Assembly (NCBI GenBank): GCA_012295275.1
Contig: CM022670.1
Coordinates: 31,122,438-31,186,437, forward strand
DNA from: Chrysomallon squamiferum
Lineage: Eukaryota > Mollusca > Gastropoda > Neomphalida > Peltospiridae
Reading direction: 5' to 3'
DNA length: 64,000 bases
The translations under genes and the position numbers were made by a program. Under the pieces are notes generated by a model. It saw nothing but the letters and a program-made list of their open reading frames with translations, did no database searches and had not been told where the DNA came from. Position 1 is the first letter of the stretch. Each line of letters begins with the position of its first letter. Shown piece after piece: positions 40,961 to 52,459 of the stretch.

Positions 40961-41206
40961 ATTGTTACGCCGGGCCAGTGCGAAACTCGATATCGCGAAA
41001 ACGGCAGAGCTAAGTCCGTAGCTGAAAACTCGTCATCTTGCGCATCAATTGATCCTGAATTACAAGCTCTATCAAACCAGCACCGTGGTAATGAGAAATC
41101 ATTGTGTAAGGAATCGTCTGCGCATTCATCCAGCCAAACGGTCAAGGCAATCACGTTGTTGGACTGTGACAAGGAATCGAAGGTTTTTTCACTTCTTATA
41201 AGTTAG
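40961..41206 (+). CDS. Orphan terminal exon, GPCR C-tail-like
   Basis: A strong acceptor (CTTCTTTCTTGTTACTGCAG) ends at 40960. The following 81 codons are open in phase 0 and stop with TAG at 41204-41206. The block is GC-richer than its flanks, hydrophilic and rich in Ser, Glu and Lys (ENSSSCASIDP, KESSAHSSSQ), with no membrane segment. This is the profile of an intracellular receptor tail. Its phase matches the C-tail exon of the complete receptor (51853), which also begins in phase 0. It sits only 568 bp upstream of the next receptor's first exon, where an upstream tandem copy should end. No identifiable exon 3 feeds it within the window, so assignment to the gene starting at 24342 is inference. 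Alternatives: the last exon of an unrelated gene, or an alternative tail. Confidence 0.6.
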   Translation: MVTPGQCETRYRENGRAKSVAENSSSCASIDPELQALSNQHRGNEKSLCKESSAHSSSQTVKAITLLDCDKESKVFSLLIS

Positions 41207-41769
41207 TTAGAGTAGATGATGGTCATGGTTAGTACGGCTCAAAAATAATAAGAAAAACAAATCGAGATAATACATTGACTTAAAATGATTTCTTTCAAAG
41301 GAGAGGTTTGAAAAGTATGATCCCGGAAAGTCTGTTTAAAATTAGTTCATATATTTAACTCGTTTCTGAAGTTGGATGTGAGGAAAAAAACAAACAAAAA
41401 GCCCATTAAAGTAGCTGAAGATGATTCCTTGGACGTGTTGATATAATATAGATTTTAAGAGGCGTGAACCGTCGGAAGTATTATTTCGCATTAATACAAT
41501 ATATGTGATGATATGAAACTTTCTGTATAAAATTTCATAGTAGTTTAAATGGATATTTTCGATCAAATACATGGCAACATTGTGTAAATGTTCCTACCAA
41601 CGAATTTTCTAAGTTTTATCGAATTTTCTCTCATTTTAATAATGTAATAAAAAAATATATCTGAGTAAACCGTTTTAAAAACAACGCTAGACAACAGATT
41701 GACAACAAACAGGAAAACAAAGACATAGTTTTGAAATATATGAAACAAGTATAGTTGCTAAGACGACCA
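41207..41769. other. Short spacer between receptor units
   Basis: AT-rich 560-bp spacer that must hold the 3' end of one unit and some or all of the 5' leader of the next, unless the latter has an upstream exon. No TATA-like site can be chosen with confidence. Confidence 0.4.
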
Positions 41770-41817
41770 ATGCCATGTACGACTTATTTGAACTTCACAA
41801 TAGTTCAGATGCTTTAG
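41770..41817 (+). promoter_or_regulatory. Out-of-frame upstream ATG overlapping the receptor start
   Basis: An ATG five bases before the receptor ATG opens a 15-codon frame shifted by one, which ends at TAG 41815-41817 inside the coding region. It could lower initiation at 41775 if it is in the transcript. Confidence 0.35.
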
Positions 41818-42006
41818 AAGGATTTACCTTTCGTCGTAAAACTGAAATTACATCTGTAACCATAGTTCTCATTGTTCTGTATATAGCAGCTTTCATTGTG
41901 GGTTTGCTAGGAAATTTATTCCTCATAATCATCGTGGGTAAAACAGCACAATTACGAAATGCTACCAATTTCTTTCTCTGCAACATGGCCGTTTCCGACT
42001 TGTCCG
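41775..42006 (+). CDS. GPCR exon 1: N-terminus, TM1, start of TM2
   Basis: Seventy-seven codons plus one base. The N-terminus is short (about 24 residues) with one glycosylation site (N9-S-S). TM1 covers about residues 27-54 with the GLLGN signature. TM2 starts LCNMAVSD. The donor is TCCG|GTAAGT, and the split codon G+TG becomes Val on joining exon 2. There is no in-frame ATG between the upstream stop (about 41700) and 41775, so this start is the only one available unless an upstream coding exon exists. CTTT units begin soon after the donor. Confidence 0.93.
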
Positions 42007-42594
42007 GTAAGTCATTCTAAAATCTGACCACCTTTTTCCTTCTTTCTTTCTGTTTTACTTACTTTCTTTCTTTCTGTCTTTCTCTCTTATTTTATTTATT
42101 TGTGTATTTATATATTTATTTACTTACTTATTTATTAAGACTATATTTTATACATGGACTGAGATCAGCACTAACAATCTTATCATATTTTTATATGCTT
42201 ATAACAATTATCACCATTATTGTTATTAAGATAGTCATCCATCCATTCATTTATTCATTCATTCTTTTGTTATTTTGTTCATATACTTTCAAATTTAGTA
42301 AACTATTTCACCTTTTTTAATAATTTAAGAACTTGACTGCTGTAGCCCGAGTATGTATCACAGAGTGATCGAGGTGGTTAAGGTCCGTCAGTGTCAGAAT
42401 AGTCAGTTACCATTAACTGTGAGACAGCCCACTAAAACTTTGGTTTTTATACCAGTGTTAACATGCTGAAACCATCAACATTAGTTATCTCAGTACCTCT
42501 GTTTTGTGGTAGTAAAAACTAGTATTTTAAATTAACTGAAATATAAATTTTATTTTTATTTAGCTTTGTTTTCATTGATTCGTTTGTACATCTA

Positions 42595-42669
<75 letters not shown>

Positions 42670-45600
42670 AATATTCTGTTATTGTCATTACTATCATCAT
42701 CATAACCATCATCATTACACGTCGATATGCATCAAGGATTTTGACAATGTTCATCCTACATATAGTAAACGAAACAACGTTTGGAACAAATGGCATTGGC
42801 CTTTGATCCTGATTACCGAAGGGACTGAAAAGAAAAAACGAAATTACTGAACAGAATCATTGAAATCCACTTGAATAAAAATATGTGTGGTAAAATGCGT
42901 TTAAAAAGTTGTGAGTAAAAGAACCAAAGATAGTGTCTTATGTTTGGCATTCATTCGTGAAATGCTTTATTGAAAGAATGTACTTGTACTAAAAATCTTT
43001 TAAATGATGTTGTATGCTTAAGTGTATCTGTGTATATGTGAGATGTTTGTTGTGTCTGTCTATCTGTTTCTCTCTCTGTTTCTCTGTCTGTCTCTGTGCT
43101 GAAAGGAGAATTACACTGAAACCTAACAAAAATAGATCCTCACCAAACCGGAATTACACCCAGTTTCTGAACTCCAATGAATTATCAAGTACTGAACTTT
43201 AAAATTTCATCCAAAACAAACGTTTTACTTAATCCAGACACTGTTCAGTTTTGAGAAGTTTCATTCTATGTAGAAAAGCGAGTAAAACATTTTAATAAAA
43301 GCATTATCAAGTAAAAGAAATAATAAATTGTTTTCAAAGTTTTCTGTGATTGTGAGTGTTTTTTCTGCATAACGTTTCATTCAACAATAATTAGCAGTTA
43401 TTGTTTTTTAGATAACTGTTGGTCAATAAAAAGTAGTCAGAGGAAGAAGAAAAACGACATAAGAATATATCCCTACTAAATATGCATTAATACCGACGTT
43501 ACAGCTTCTGAAATGTTAATAAGATAATAAGACTTTTTGCAAGACTAAACTTGAGATACCTGAATCTGTAGAAAAAAAAAAAATACCAGTCAATTAATAC
43601 AAGTAATTCTGTATTTTACCTGAGTGAAGGGTTCTTTATAGTATTATTATTATTGTTGTTGTTATTTTCTTTTTCTTTTTTTTTCTTTTGTTTGTTTGTT
43701 TGTTTTGCTTCATAAAACAGCTTTAGAACTTAAGCCATCACATTTTTATCTAGGCATAATACTCTTTTTTATTTCACTGCAACAGAACTAGTCGATTTCC
43801 TGTCTTATAGATTGTTATAGTCCTTTGCGTAATTTGTCTGCTTTTCATTTCTGTTTCTGTTTTTAGAATTAACACGAATTATATGAAATAAAACTAGCAT
43901 ACAGTAATTACCTTCACAAACAATACCACTACTTCTGTATGCTGGCGTAGATGATTTTATGCATGCTTTTAGGCATGCTTGGTGTGGGAAAAGTGTTAGA
44001 GTTAGGTATGTATGACTATTAATATGGTTCAGATCAAGTCGGCGATATCTACAAGTCTACAAATTCTAGTCTGATGCTCTGCAAGTCAGGCCATGATTTT
44101 GATAAACAGAAAGACGATTTGTGTTTTTAACGTTATTTGCCAGTGGTCATTATAGAACTATTCCATGATCATTAAAACTGCTATCAAAATGCATCAGTAT
44201 TTTTAATTGGGCAATATGGTTCTGGTCGTAAACTAATACCATAGAGGACAGGTGCATAGTCAGGCATAGATAAAATCTTTTTTTTCGCTTTTTGTATTTC
44301 TGACTGACTAGATGGTTTCTGTTTTATAGCTAGCTGCACCATAATCGCGAGTCGATTTAAAGACCGCCATATACGTGGAATGCTAGGAAACTTACAATAA
44401 TTTATATGGATAAATCTGTATCATAAAACCATTACTATTACCAATACGTTTTTATTATTTTTCTGATTTTCGAAGAAAATTATTTCTTCATACAAAATCA
44501 CTGTGAATTGACCCTTTGGTTAAATACAAATGAGTGATTATTTCAGAACTGGCTGTGTGCAGTTAATCGGTGTGTGTGAACGGTGTGTACAGTGTGTACA
44601 ATCATTCACCGTATTTAGAAAATAACACCAACAACCTGTAGTTGTCAGTGAAAATATACAGTAAATAAAGAAATCAAACCATATAAATTTGATACATAAA
44701 ATGTGTATACATATTTTATTTATTTTAGTTTACTGTTTTTTCTTTTCTACTTTTTTTTTATGTGTGTGGAACTTTTCAAAAGCACGGATGACATTGATTT
44801 TATCAGATTCTGTTGGAGACTGAGAATTACGAATTGTGCAGCCGAAGGTGAAATAAAATCATGTGTTTATACATATATACATACATACATACATACTTAT
44901 TTTATATGTACACAAACAGATACATTTCTTTTATTAGTACTATTCACTGAGCTATCCAGGAACAACCGTGCCCACAAGATACAATACCAAACTCAATAAG
45001 ATTCTTTTCTTTCTGTATTAGATATTATTATTATTTCTTCTTTCTTGCTGCTTCGTCTATAATGTGTTATGAACAACAAAGTTAAGGATTATGAGGACTC
45101 GGAGAGCATTAAACCTTCTTTAATTTTTACTCAGGAGACATTCAGATACTCGGTGACAACGAGAAGTTCAGATCAGCTCTCTCAGTGAGTGAGACATCCA
45201 GGTTAATGCAATAATAAGACTTTCAGGTAGAAGGATAATGCTTTTGTCGATGACTTCGGATAAATACAATCCATGCTTTTGCTGAAAGTTACCGGCTTTA
45301 AGTAATAAAGTGTTTATGTAATTTAACTAGTAACCAGTAGCATAAGTAAAGTTAATGTGTTTCAGAATAATAGTTTGTTACTTGCGATCATTATTGTACT
45401 AATAATAAAATTTTGTAATATAATAATAAATTCATTCTAGAAAAATGATGCTTATTTACTTTTGATGATGTCATTTCATAAAAAGTTGGTGCTGACACGT
45501 TTATTTTATTATTATTGTCATTATCATCATCAATTAGATTTATTTTTACTATTAGAATAATTTAACAATATAAATACCAAAATGGTATGTCTTTTACTAA

Positions 45601-48600
45601 TTAACATGAACCTTCTAACAAAAGCCTCATGAATCCTCAAAACGTTTGCAAAAAAAAGTGAAAGTGAAACCTCCGATTCTATTTGGACCACTAAAACCTT
45701 GCCAGTGTATAACATAACTTCATTTAATCATTATGAGGCGATTTGACACAAAAACACACTACCAAATTGTTTAGTATTTCAATATCTGCGTCAAGAAAAT
45801 AGTTTTCGTATTATGATATTCTTTATTATATCCCTGGCAAGTTTACAACCCCCCCCAAAAAAAAACCCAACAAAACAAGGCAATATTATACACTGTACCA
45901 CAAGTTCCAAGGAAAAATATGACGTCAGTAGATATAGATTACAAAAATTAAGACGTGTTTTGATATACAATATCATAAGTATTAACCGACACTGTATTCG
46001 TATGTACGGTAATTCACAACATTTTTAGTAAGACATTATCTTTGCAGTTTGACTTCAGCTATTATTACGTAACACTGTGTTGTTTTCAATAGCTACGTTG
46101 ATTATTAACCTTAGTGTTTAATACGTAATGATGTTTTATTGCATTATGAATGTACAATGTGGATAAAAATAAGCATTTTAATGTGCTAAATTTTGTCGCA
46201 TTAAAACAAAATTATTAGAATTATTTCAGACGCGTTAGTTTAATAGTTAATGAATTCTATCCGTCCGTTAAATATGTATCTGCCACAATATCCGATCGAC
46301 TTTCTGTCTGTTTCCTTCTTTGTTTTAAAGTTCTTATACAACAAAAAGATACTCTTTATTATCTATATCCATCCATTAGCCTGTCCAGTCATTCATTCAT
46401 CCATCAGTCAAATTCATTCATGTATTAACAACAAAATCATTTGCTTCTTAGCAGATTTTCGTAATTAGAATATGCAAACGTTATTAACTCATGCAAGAAA
46501 TATTAACCTGACACACGCCATTATAAATTAAAGAACAAATGTAGAAATGTATAAAAGTTGCCATTCAATAACTGTCCCCTTTAAGACCGAATTTTTCATT
46601 GTATGTTCATACATACATACACTGTCACAAACATACGCGTGCATGCATACATCCGTACATATCTACTACAGACATACGTACAAACGTATAAACACGCATA
46701 CACATAGAGACATACATACACACATACACATACTCACACACATAATTATACAGTGAAATGGACTGTACTGTTTAATGATCTATGAAAAAATAAACAGGTA
46801 TAAGAAAGTAAAGGAAATGTTCAAAGCATTTGTGTCTAAATGAAACGGTACAAAACATTTCAAGCTCACTAGTGAGAATTTGGTAAACACTAAAACGATA
46901 ATCATTTGCATTCTAACAATAAATGATGCATCGATATTTGGTTTGGAATTGCACATGGTTTTGAGACTGGTGAAGTATTTTTTGTTGGGAATCCTAAGAA
47001 TGTTGTTATTTTTCGGTGAAATGGAGTAAAGGATTTTGAAATGAAGCATGCACAAGGGAAAATGGAGAGAAGTTTGCCAAAATCGCTTGCTGGTGTTTTG
47101 AAAATATCTCCATTATGAACGACTGTGTACAGGAAAGAATAATTGGAAAAAGAAACTTTATATGTCAGTAAAGTTAATTTTATTACCGTTACAAATTAAA
47201 AAACAAACAAAAACGCGTTAATTAATTCCCCAAATTTCTCATATAATCAGTGAGTTAATGTGAGTTCCTTTAAGAGAGAGAGAAAAAAATACCTTGGGAA
47301 AGATAAGTTCTTTATTAAGAAAATGCATCTTTGTAATGTTATCTACATGATGCACTGTTACTATTATCACAAACCATTACTTTTATTATTTAAATTTGTT
47401 TATTTATTACTGTTTAAAATCACAGTGATACCATAATTTATTGATGTTGTTGGCATTTATATTTTAATTACCATTAGTAATAGTAAAAGTAATAGTAGTA
47501 GTAGTAGTGGCACTAGTAAGAGCAGTATTAGTCGTAGTAATTGTAGTAGTATATTATTATTATTGTTATTATCATTTTTAGCTCTAGTAGTAGTAGTAGT
47601 AGTTGTTGTTGTTGTTGTTGTATTGATTTTATCCATTAATTCATTATTTATTTATTTATTTATTTATCTTTTCAGTGTGCCTTATTTGCATTCCAATGGC
47701 TGTGGGTCAGGCTGTGTATAAAGTGTGGATCTATGGAGAATTTATGTGTAAAATAACAGCGTTCTTACAAGGTAAGTTTTCTATTATAACGATCACACAA
47801 GGAATAGTATTTTCTACGACCAGCGCAAAGGTCAAATCAAGATAAAAATAGTAACTTTTATCTAATTAATGTTCGTGTTGCTTGTCGAACTCGCACACTC
47901 TAGCAGTCCATGTTATCTGCTAAAAATAAAATATGCTAGAAAACATATTGCTTTGGTTTTGTTTACAACTAAAAGGAAGACACTGTCTATCTTTCAAAAC
48001 TGACAATGCAATGTAAAATTTTGTTAACTCATTTAAAGGTTGGAAGATAATTTGTTCTAATCGCGGTTTCATCTACATCTGATAGGTTTTAGGATAACGA
48101 AACATTCAAGAAGACGATGAAATATTATTGTATTAATCGTTATAATAAATACATATTGAATCTTTGTCTTAGATATCCTTTTAGCATTTAATAATCACAC
48201 ATTCTTGAAGCATTGTCGAAATTCTTATTAACATATCCTATAATAGTCTCTTCTTTATAAAAATAAAAATAAAAACATTAACCTATGTTTAGCTAGGCTT
48301 TTGTCTGTTTTATCTTATTAACAGTCATGTTTAAATACCACAATATATGAAAACGATTTACTTACGTTTAGCAAGTATGTTGTCTATTTTATTTAGGCCC
48401 ATAATTATTACCAGTCCATAATATTAGTAATCATATATCTTTTGCCTGTGTGAATGTATTACAATAACTTTGTACTCTTTAACCATCTAAATTAATTTTC
48501 ACTGTTTTCTTAGATATTAATAACACATGTAAATGTCATCGTGTTTATGCCAGTGCTGTGTAATTAATATTAATATTGCAAGTGTCGACGTAGCATATTA

Positions 48601-51600
48601 CAATAACGATATTACCTCACTACAGGGTCTTGTCGGTCAGAATTTATTATTAATAATAGCTACATATTGCCTGAATATCCTACAGGTGTGAATACTTGAA
48701 CTACTACTATTGTACTACTACTACTGCTGTTACTACTACTATTACTGCTACTGTTGTTGTTTTTACTTCCACTACTACTGTACTACTATTATTACTACTT
48801 ATGCTATCATTACTACTAACTAAACCTACTACATGTATTACTGGTGCTGCTACTACTATTTATATGTGTTTCTGCTACTGCTACAAGTTAAGTAGTAGTA
48901 GTAGTAGTAACATCAGCAGCAGCATCAGTGGTGATAGCAGTAAATTATAGCGGTAATAGTACGGCAGTGGTGGAATAAGTGTCAGCAGCAGTAGTAGTTC
49001 TAACAGTGATTATAGTGAATGGTGGTAGTGGTAATAAACAGACGTATCGATAATCTCTATCTCACTTAAAAGTATAACTAGAACTTCGTAGACATGATTA
49101 TAATATTAATTACAAAATTCAACTTATGTTTTGTAGGCGTCAGTGTATGTGCCAGCATCTTCACAATCACAGTGTTGAGTTTAGATCGGCTTCTTGCAAT
49201 AAGACATCCCATGGTTTTCAAGCGAGTCAGCAACTGCAAGATGGCGGGCAAGACGATTGTCCTCATTTGGATTATTTCAATTGGCGTCATGGCTCCACTT
49301 CTTGCCTTTAGAAAAACAGAGGAGGAGCAGCTGCCGGGAGAATCGTTTCAGTTTTGCCACGAATCCTGGCCCGAAGACTACCACAGACAGATCTACGATT
49401 CTTGTCTCTTCGTCATAGTATACATCATCCCAGGTGTCGTCATTGGCGTCAGCTATGGCTTGATAGGAAAACAGCTGTGGACAGAGGACGAGGATCTTAA
49501 ACGAGGAGAATCTCAAATAAGCCGAGGAATGTCTCAGAAAATAATGAGAGGTCGAAAACATGTTGCCAAAATGCTGATGGCCTTAGCTTTAGTATTTGCT
49601 GTTTGTTGGCTGCCATATTATATTGTTAGTCTTTACCTGGACTTTCAGGAAGAGAGCAAAATAATAGACTTTCTCGTTATCCTGCCTTTCACTATATTGC
49701 TTGGACACGTTAATAGTGCATTAAATCCCATTTTATATTTCTATACTAGCAAGAGTTTCAGAAGATATTTGCTAAAGCTTGTAAGCTGCAAAAAGGAAGA
49801 ATCACGCCAAGGAAACACACCGGTACGTATAAACAGTAATTGTTACGGGGAAGGTGTATTTGAAATAAAACATTGTAATCCGTATCATCCTAGTGAATGT
49901 ATATTCTGATATATTTTCTACAAATTATCTTAGAGGAATGAAGATAAAAAAGAATATTAAAAAATCAAGAACTGACTAGTGTAATGTGCTATAAAATGTC
50001 TGATACAAACATATACAAATTATAACATAAACATTATACAATATGAGAGGAATAAATGTGTCCGTATATATATTTTGTTTAGAGAAATAGAAGGCTACAT
50101 ATATCAAAATTCTTATCATATGAAAAACACCAATTAACAGTTTTCCAAATATCTGTAAAAATATTTTGGTAAGATGATATATAAGTGAGAACTAACGCCA
50201 ACAACTTATAATCAGTCTTTTAAAGAAGATAAGTTAAAGAAATCGTCTTCAATGAGAACAGGGTTTTTGCCTTCAATCTGAAACAAGAACAACGCATTTT
50301 GGAAAGTTATCTTTTTTGTATGACAAGCAAATAGTCATCTTCCTCTGGCTTTTTTGCCCCCTTGTTTTGTTTGTTTGGTTTCTTTTGTGTGTGTGTGTGT
50401 GTGTGTGTATGTGAGAGAGAGAGAGAGAGTGTGTGTGTGTACTGTGTGTGGTATGTGCATGTGCGTGTGTGTGTCTTATTTAGAGAAATGATCTATAGGG
50501 AGAACAATTGTTTTGCTTACGGTCCATTTGAAACGTGATTTTAATCTAGAACAAAAAATGTTTGGCAAATTCATTTCTTTTTATCACACGCAAATGGATT
50601 CTCCATCTTTACTTGTCTGCATTGTCATTTCTTTTCTTTTAAACATCATAACATTGCAGATATAGGAAACTGAGTATTAAAACAACTCTAAAACAACAAC
50701 AACAACAAATAATAATAATAATAATAACAATAATAATAATAATAATAATAATAACTAACGAAATTCTGGAGGAAAAAAAGGTGTTCAGACTAGATTAATT
50801 ATCATTTCCACATTCCTAAGTGAACAAGAGATGTTTAATGAAGTTATAATAAACAGGATGAATTCTACAGCACGTTTGTTTTATCCTAATCCCGGGGATG
50901 TTATTGTACGAATATAATACATTCTACAGATATTAAGTCACACGGATCATATTATGTAATAATAATAATAATGCATGACGGAAAAGTTCAGAAATCGTAT
51001 TGTCGAAAACCACAAAATACAGCAAAATTAAAACAGACATATTAAGAAATGCACTTAAAATTAAATATTATACTACTAATGGACACATATTCCATCATTC
51101 GCGCATATTATTAAGTTTATGTAAGACAAATAAGATTGTACATATTAAGATGATGACATTATAATTATTATTATATATATCTTACACAGCTTTAAAAATA
51201 TATTAAATTAATTTGTATAGATATTTAAAAGTGAAATAAAAAGAAAGGAAAACAAATGAGAGAAAAAGAAAAAAGAATGAAAAGGAACAGATTTTGTTTT
51301 TGAAAAACTAAAACTAAAAGAAACGTAAGCATGAAATCGGAATCAAAATAAAAGAAAACAAATTAAAATTAAAAAGAAATAAAAAAATAAAAAATACTGT
51401 AAATAATTAAAAAGTTGGAAAAAAAAAATATTACTAATAAAAGAAAAGACAGTTTAGGATAAACATATTTTTGTGTCTTTATTTTGTTTTATGCATATCT
51501 GCGTGTGTACATATGTGTTAAAACACAACAACCAGTTCATTTGAGAACAAATTAAAATTATTTCTGTATAGACAACATTACTTAGAGTAAAGGACTGATT

Positions 51601-52320
51601 CATTTGTTTAATTTAACTTTTTATTAGTTTTATTCTAGAAAAGATGGACGATCTGTTAACGTCACTTTACTAGATAGAAGATTAATATAAGGACATTTCA
51701 AACTTAATTAGACAATTTTATATTAAACGTATATTAAACAAATGTGTGTAATTACTTGTACGTAAGATTTTTTTACATTTTTATTAGTTTCATAATGTTT
51801 GTATTATTATCATCATCATCATCACTATTATTATTATTATTATTCACTTCAGGTGGATGTGATGGTTAAGGTAGATAAAGACAACTCTACGAAATCAAAT
51901 ACGGTAAAGAAACCAGTAGTTCAGCTGGTGTCACCCAGTTCGTGCACGCGCACTTTCAGCCTGCCATTCTCTCGACTCAACAGTATCAAGTCTAATACTG
52001 ATTCTAATTCTTCTGTCAAGCGTCAGCATTATAAAGACTTCGCTAAACCAACAGACCTTCCTACAATTCTTCTTCACTCGACAGAAAACAGTGTCACTAC
52101 CAGAAACGGTCTGGATTCGCACAAGCTGCACGAGCCAACTCATCAGAGGGAAATTATGGCTTGCACGTTAAGCATCCCAACGACTATCCAGGAAGAAAGT
52201 TCGCGATCTCGTCCTTCCACCCCCGGATCGCCGAGCCATTGTTCTTTAATCAAAGAAGAATCGACTAATAAACATGAAGTGTTATCGGAGATATTGGTCA
52301 AAAGTAAATCTATTGAATAA
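41775..52320 (+). CDS. Complete class A peptide-type GPCR gene, four exons
   Basis: Joining 41775-42006, 47676-47771, 49137-49822 and 51853-52320 gives one open frame of about 493 residues with intron phases 1, 1 and 0 and GT-AG borders throughout. It has all class A landmarks: GN in TM1 (N47), NMAVSD in TM2 (D75), the WIYG motif in the first extracellular loop with Cys102 at the top of TM3, DRL in place of DRY (126-128), Trp154 in TM4, Cys183 in loop 2 as partner for Cys102, Pro208 in TM5, CWLP in TM6 (266-269), NPILY in TM7 (306-310), and helix 8 SKSFRRY with Cys327 as a possible lipid anchor. The 'ESWPEDYHRQIY' loop followed by 'YGLIGKQLW' recalls QRFP, NPFF, orexin and CCK receptors. I infer a neuropeptide receptor at the plasma membrane signalling through a heterotrimeric G protein; ligand and G-protein class are unknown. 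Confidence 0.93.
42597..42665. repeat. CT dinucleotide microsatellite
   Basis: 69-bp CT run inside intron 1. Confidence 0.97.
46600..46745. repeat. CATA/CACA microsatellite
   Basis: Imperfect CATA units inside intron 1. Confidence 0.88.
47480..47670. repeat. AGT, GTT and TTTA tracts up to the exon 2 acceptor
   Basis: AGT triplets, then GTT, then TTTA units. The TTTA units run straight into the pyrimidine tract of the acceptor (CTTTTCAG) at 47675. Confidence 0.88.
47676..47771 (+). CDS. GPCR exon 2: rest of TM2, ECL1, start of TM3
   Basis: A 96-base exon, phase 1 on both sides. It encodes CLICIPMAVG (TM2), the first extracellular loop with VWIYGEFMC, and the beginning of TM3 (KITAFLQ). The W-x-Y-G plus Cys arrangement is the standard extracellular landmark of class A peptide receptors. 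Borders are TTTTCAG|TG and CAAG|GTAAGT. Too short to stand out as an open frame alone, but the junctions on both sides restore one continuous receptor sequence. Confidence 0.92.
47772..49136 (+). other. Intron 2 of the complete receptor
   Basis: 1.37 kb, with a CTA/AGT triplet-rich tract at about 48690-49030. Open frames in that tract are artefacts of triplet periodicity. Confidence 0.85.
48690..49030. repeat. CTA then AGT/AGC triplet-rich tract
   Basis: CTA/CTG triplets switch to AGT/AGC triplets near 48890, that is, to roughly the complementary strand pattern. The two halves could pair as an imperfect hairpin in RNA. Confidence 0.8.
49137..49822 (+). CDS. GPCR exon 3: TM3 to helix 8
   Basis: A 686-base exon carrying most of the seven-helix core. 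In order: rest of TM3 with SLDRLLAIRHP, TM4 with the conserved Trp, ECL2 with Cys183, TM5 with YIIPG, a moderately long third loop rich in Lys/Arg/Glu (KRGESQISRGMSQK), TM6 VFAVCWLPYY, TM7 HVNSALNPILYFY, helix 8 and a Cys-Lys-Lys stretch. It enters in phase 1 (TTTTGTAG|GC) and leaves in phase 0 at ACACCG|GTACGT. GC content is clearly above the flanking introns. DRL instead of DRY is a known tolerated variation, not evidence of damage. Confidence 0.95.
49823..49909 (+). CDS. Alternative short C-tail by donor read-through
   Basis: If the GTACGT donor at 49823 is not used, the frame continues for 28 codons (beginning VRINSNCYGEG, ending HPSECIF) to TGA at 49907-49909. This would give a receptor of about 366 residues with a short tail holding three more Cys and no Ser/Thr cluster. 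The donor is not a perfect consensus (GTACGT rather than GTAAGT), so partial use is plausible. Whether the short form is made cannot be told from sequence. Confidence 0.4.
   Translation, partial: VRINSNCYGEGVFEIKHCNPYHPSECIF
49910..51852 (+). other. Intron 3 (or 3' UTR of the short form)
   Basis: Holds GT/GA runs (about 50387-50475), an AAC/AAT tract (about 50695-50755) and an A-rich purine stretch (about 51235-51440). Several AATAAA words exist, so a poly(A) site for the short form is possible but cannot be chosen. Confidence 0.75.
51853..52320 (+). CDS. GPCR exon 4: long intracellular C-tail
   Basis: 155 codons and TAA, entered in phase 0 after CACTTCAG, with ATC/ATT triplets just upstream. 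The exon has no membrane segment and is rich in Ser, Thr, Lys and Pro (SSRSRPSTPGSPSH, NSSVKRQHYKD). Such a tail usually carries kinase and arrestin phosphorylation sites that govern desensitisation. Codon composition and GC are higher than in the flanking DNA. Joined to exon 3 it continues the frame without a stop. The likeliest alternative is that it is tissue-specific, given the in-frame short tail at 49823. Confidence 0.85.
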   Translation: MDVMVKVDKDNSTKSNTVKKPVVQLVSPSSCTRTFSLPFSRLNSIKSNTDSNSSVKRQHYKDFAKPTDLPTILLHSTENSVTTRNGLDSHKLHEPTHQREIMACTLSIPTTIQEESSRSRPSTPGSPSHCSLIKEESTNKHEVLSEILVKSKSIE

Positions 52321-52360
52321 CTAAATAAATAAATAAATATTTATTTATTTATTTATTTAT
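52321..52360 (+). promoter_or_regulatory. AUUUA-type AU-rich element and palindrome after the stop
   Basis: Directly after the TAA, TAAATAAATAAATAAAT (52322-52338) is followed with no loop by its exact reverse complement ATTTATTTATTTATTTA (52339-52355). The second half has overlapping ATTTA pentamers, the classic mRNA-destabilising element. The first half supplies AATAAA words. A simple-repeat origin is equally possible. Confidence 0.45.
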
Positions 52361-52405
52361 ATATTTGCTTGTTTGTTTGTTTGTTTAAATATACATACAT
52401 AATAT

Positions 52406-52407
<2 letters not shown>

Positions 52408-52458
<51 letters not shown>

Positions 52459-52459
52459 T
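52408..52459. repeat. ATT trinucleotide microsatellite
   Basis: About 17 ATT units in the presumed 3' UTR or just beyond. Confidence 0.95.

Larger units (their letters stand above)
42007..47675 (+). other. Intron 1 of the complete receptor
   Basis: 5.67 kb. Holds CTTT units, a TC run, CATA and AGT tracts, and a block at 42341-42430 containing GAGGTGGTTAAGG, faintly like a tRNA-derived SINE head. No internal exon is supported, though an acceptor at 45134 is followed by a short open frame (see rejected items). Confidence 0.8.

Noticed and set aside
42341-42430. tRNA-like block with GAGGTGGTTAAGG in receptor intron 1
   Set aside because: No acceptor stem, anticodon loop or B-box could be drawn. 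At best it is a weak SINE-like trace.
45135-45214. Acceptor at 45134 followed by 26 open codons in a phase compatible with receptor exon 1
   Set aside because: It would truncate the receptor in TM2, has no recognisable content, and an open run of this length is common by chance.
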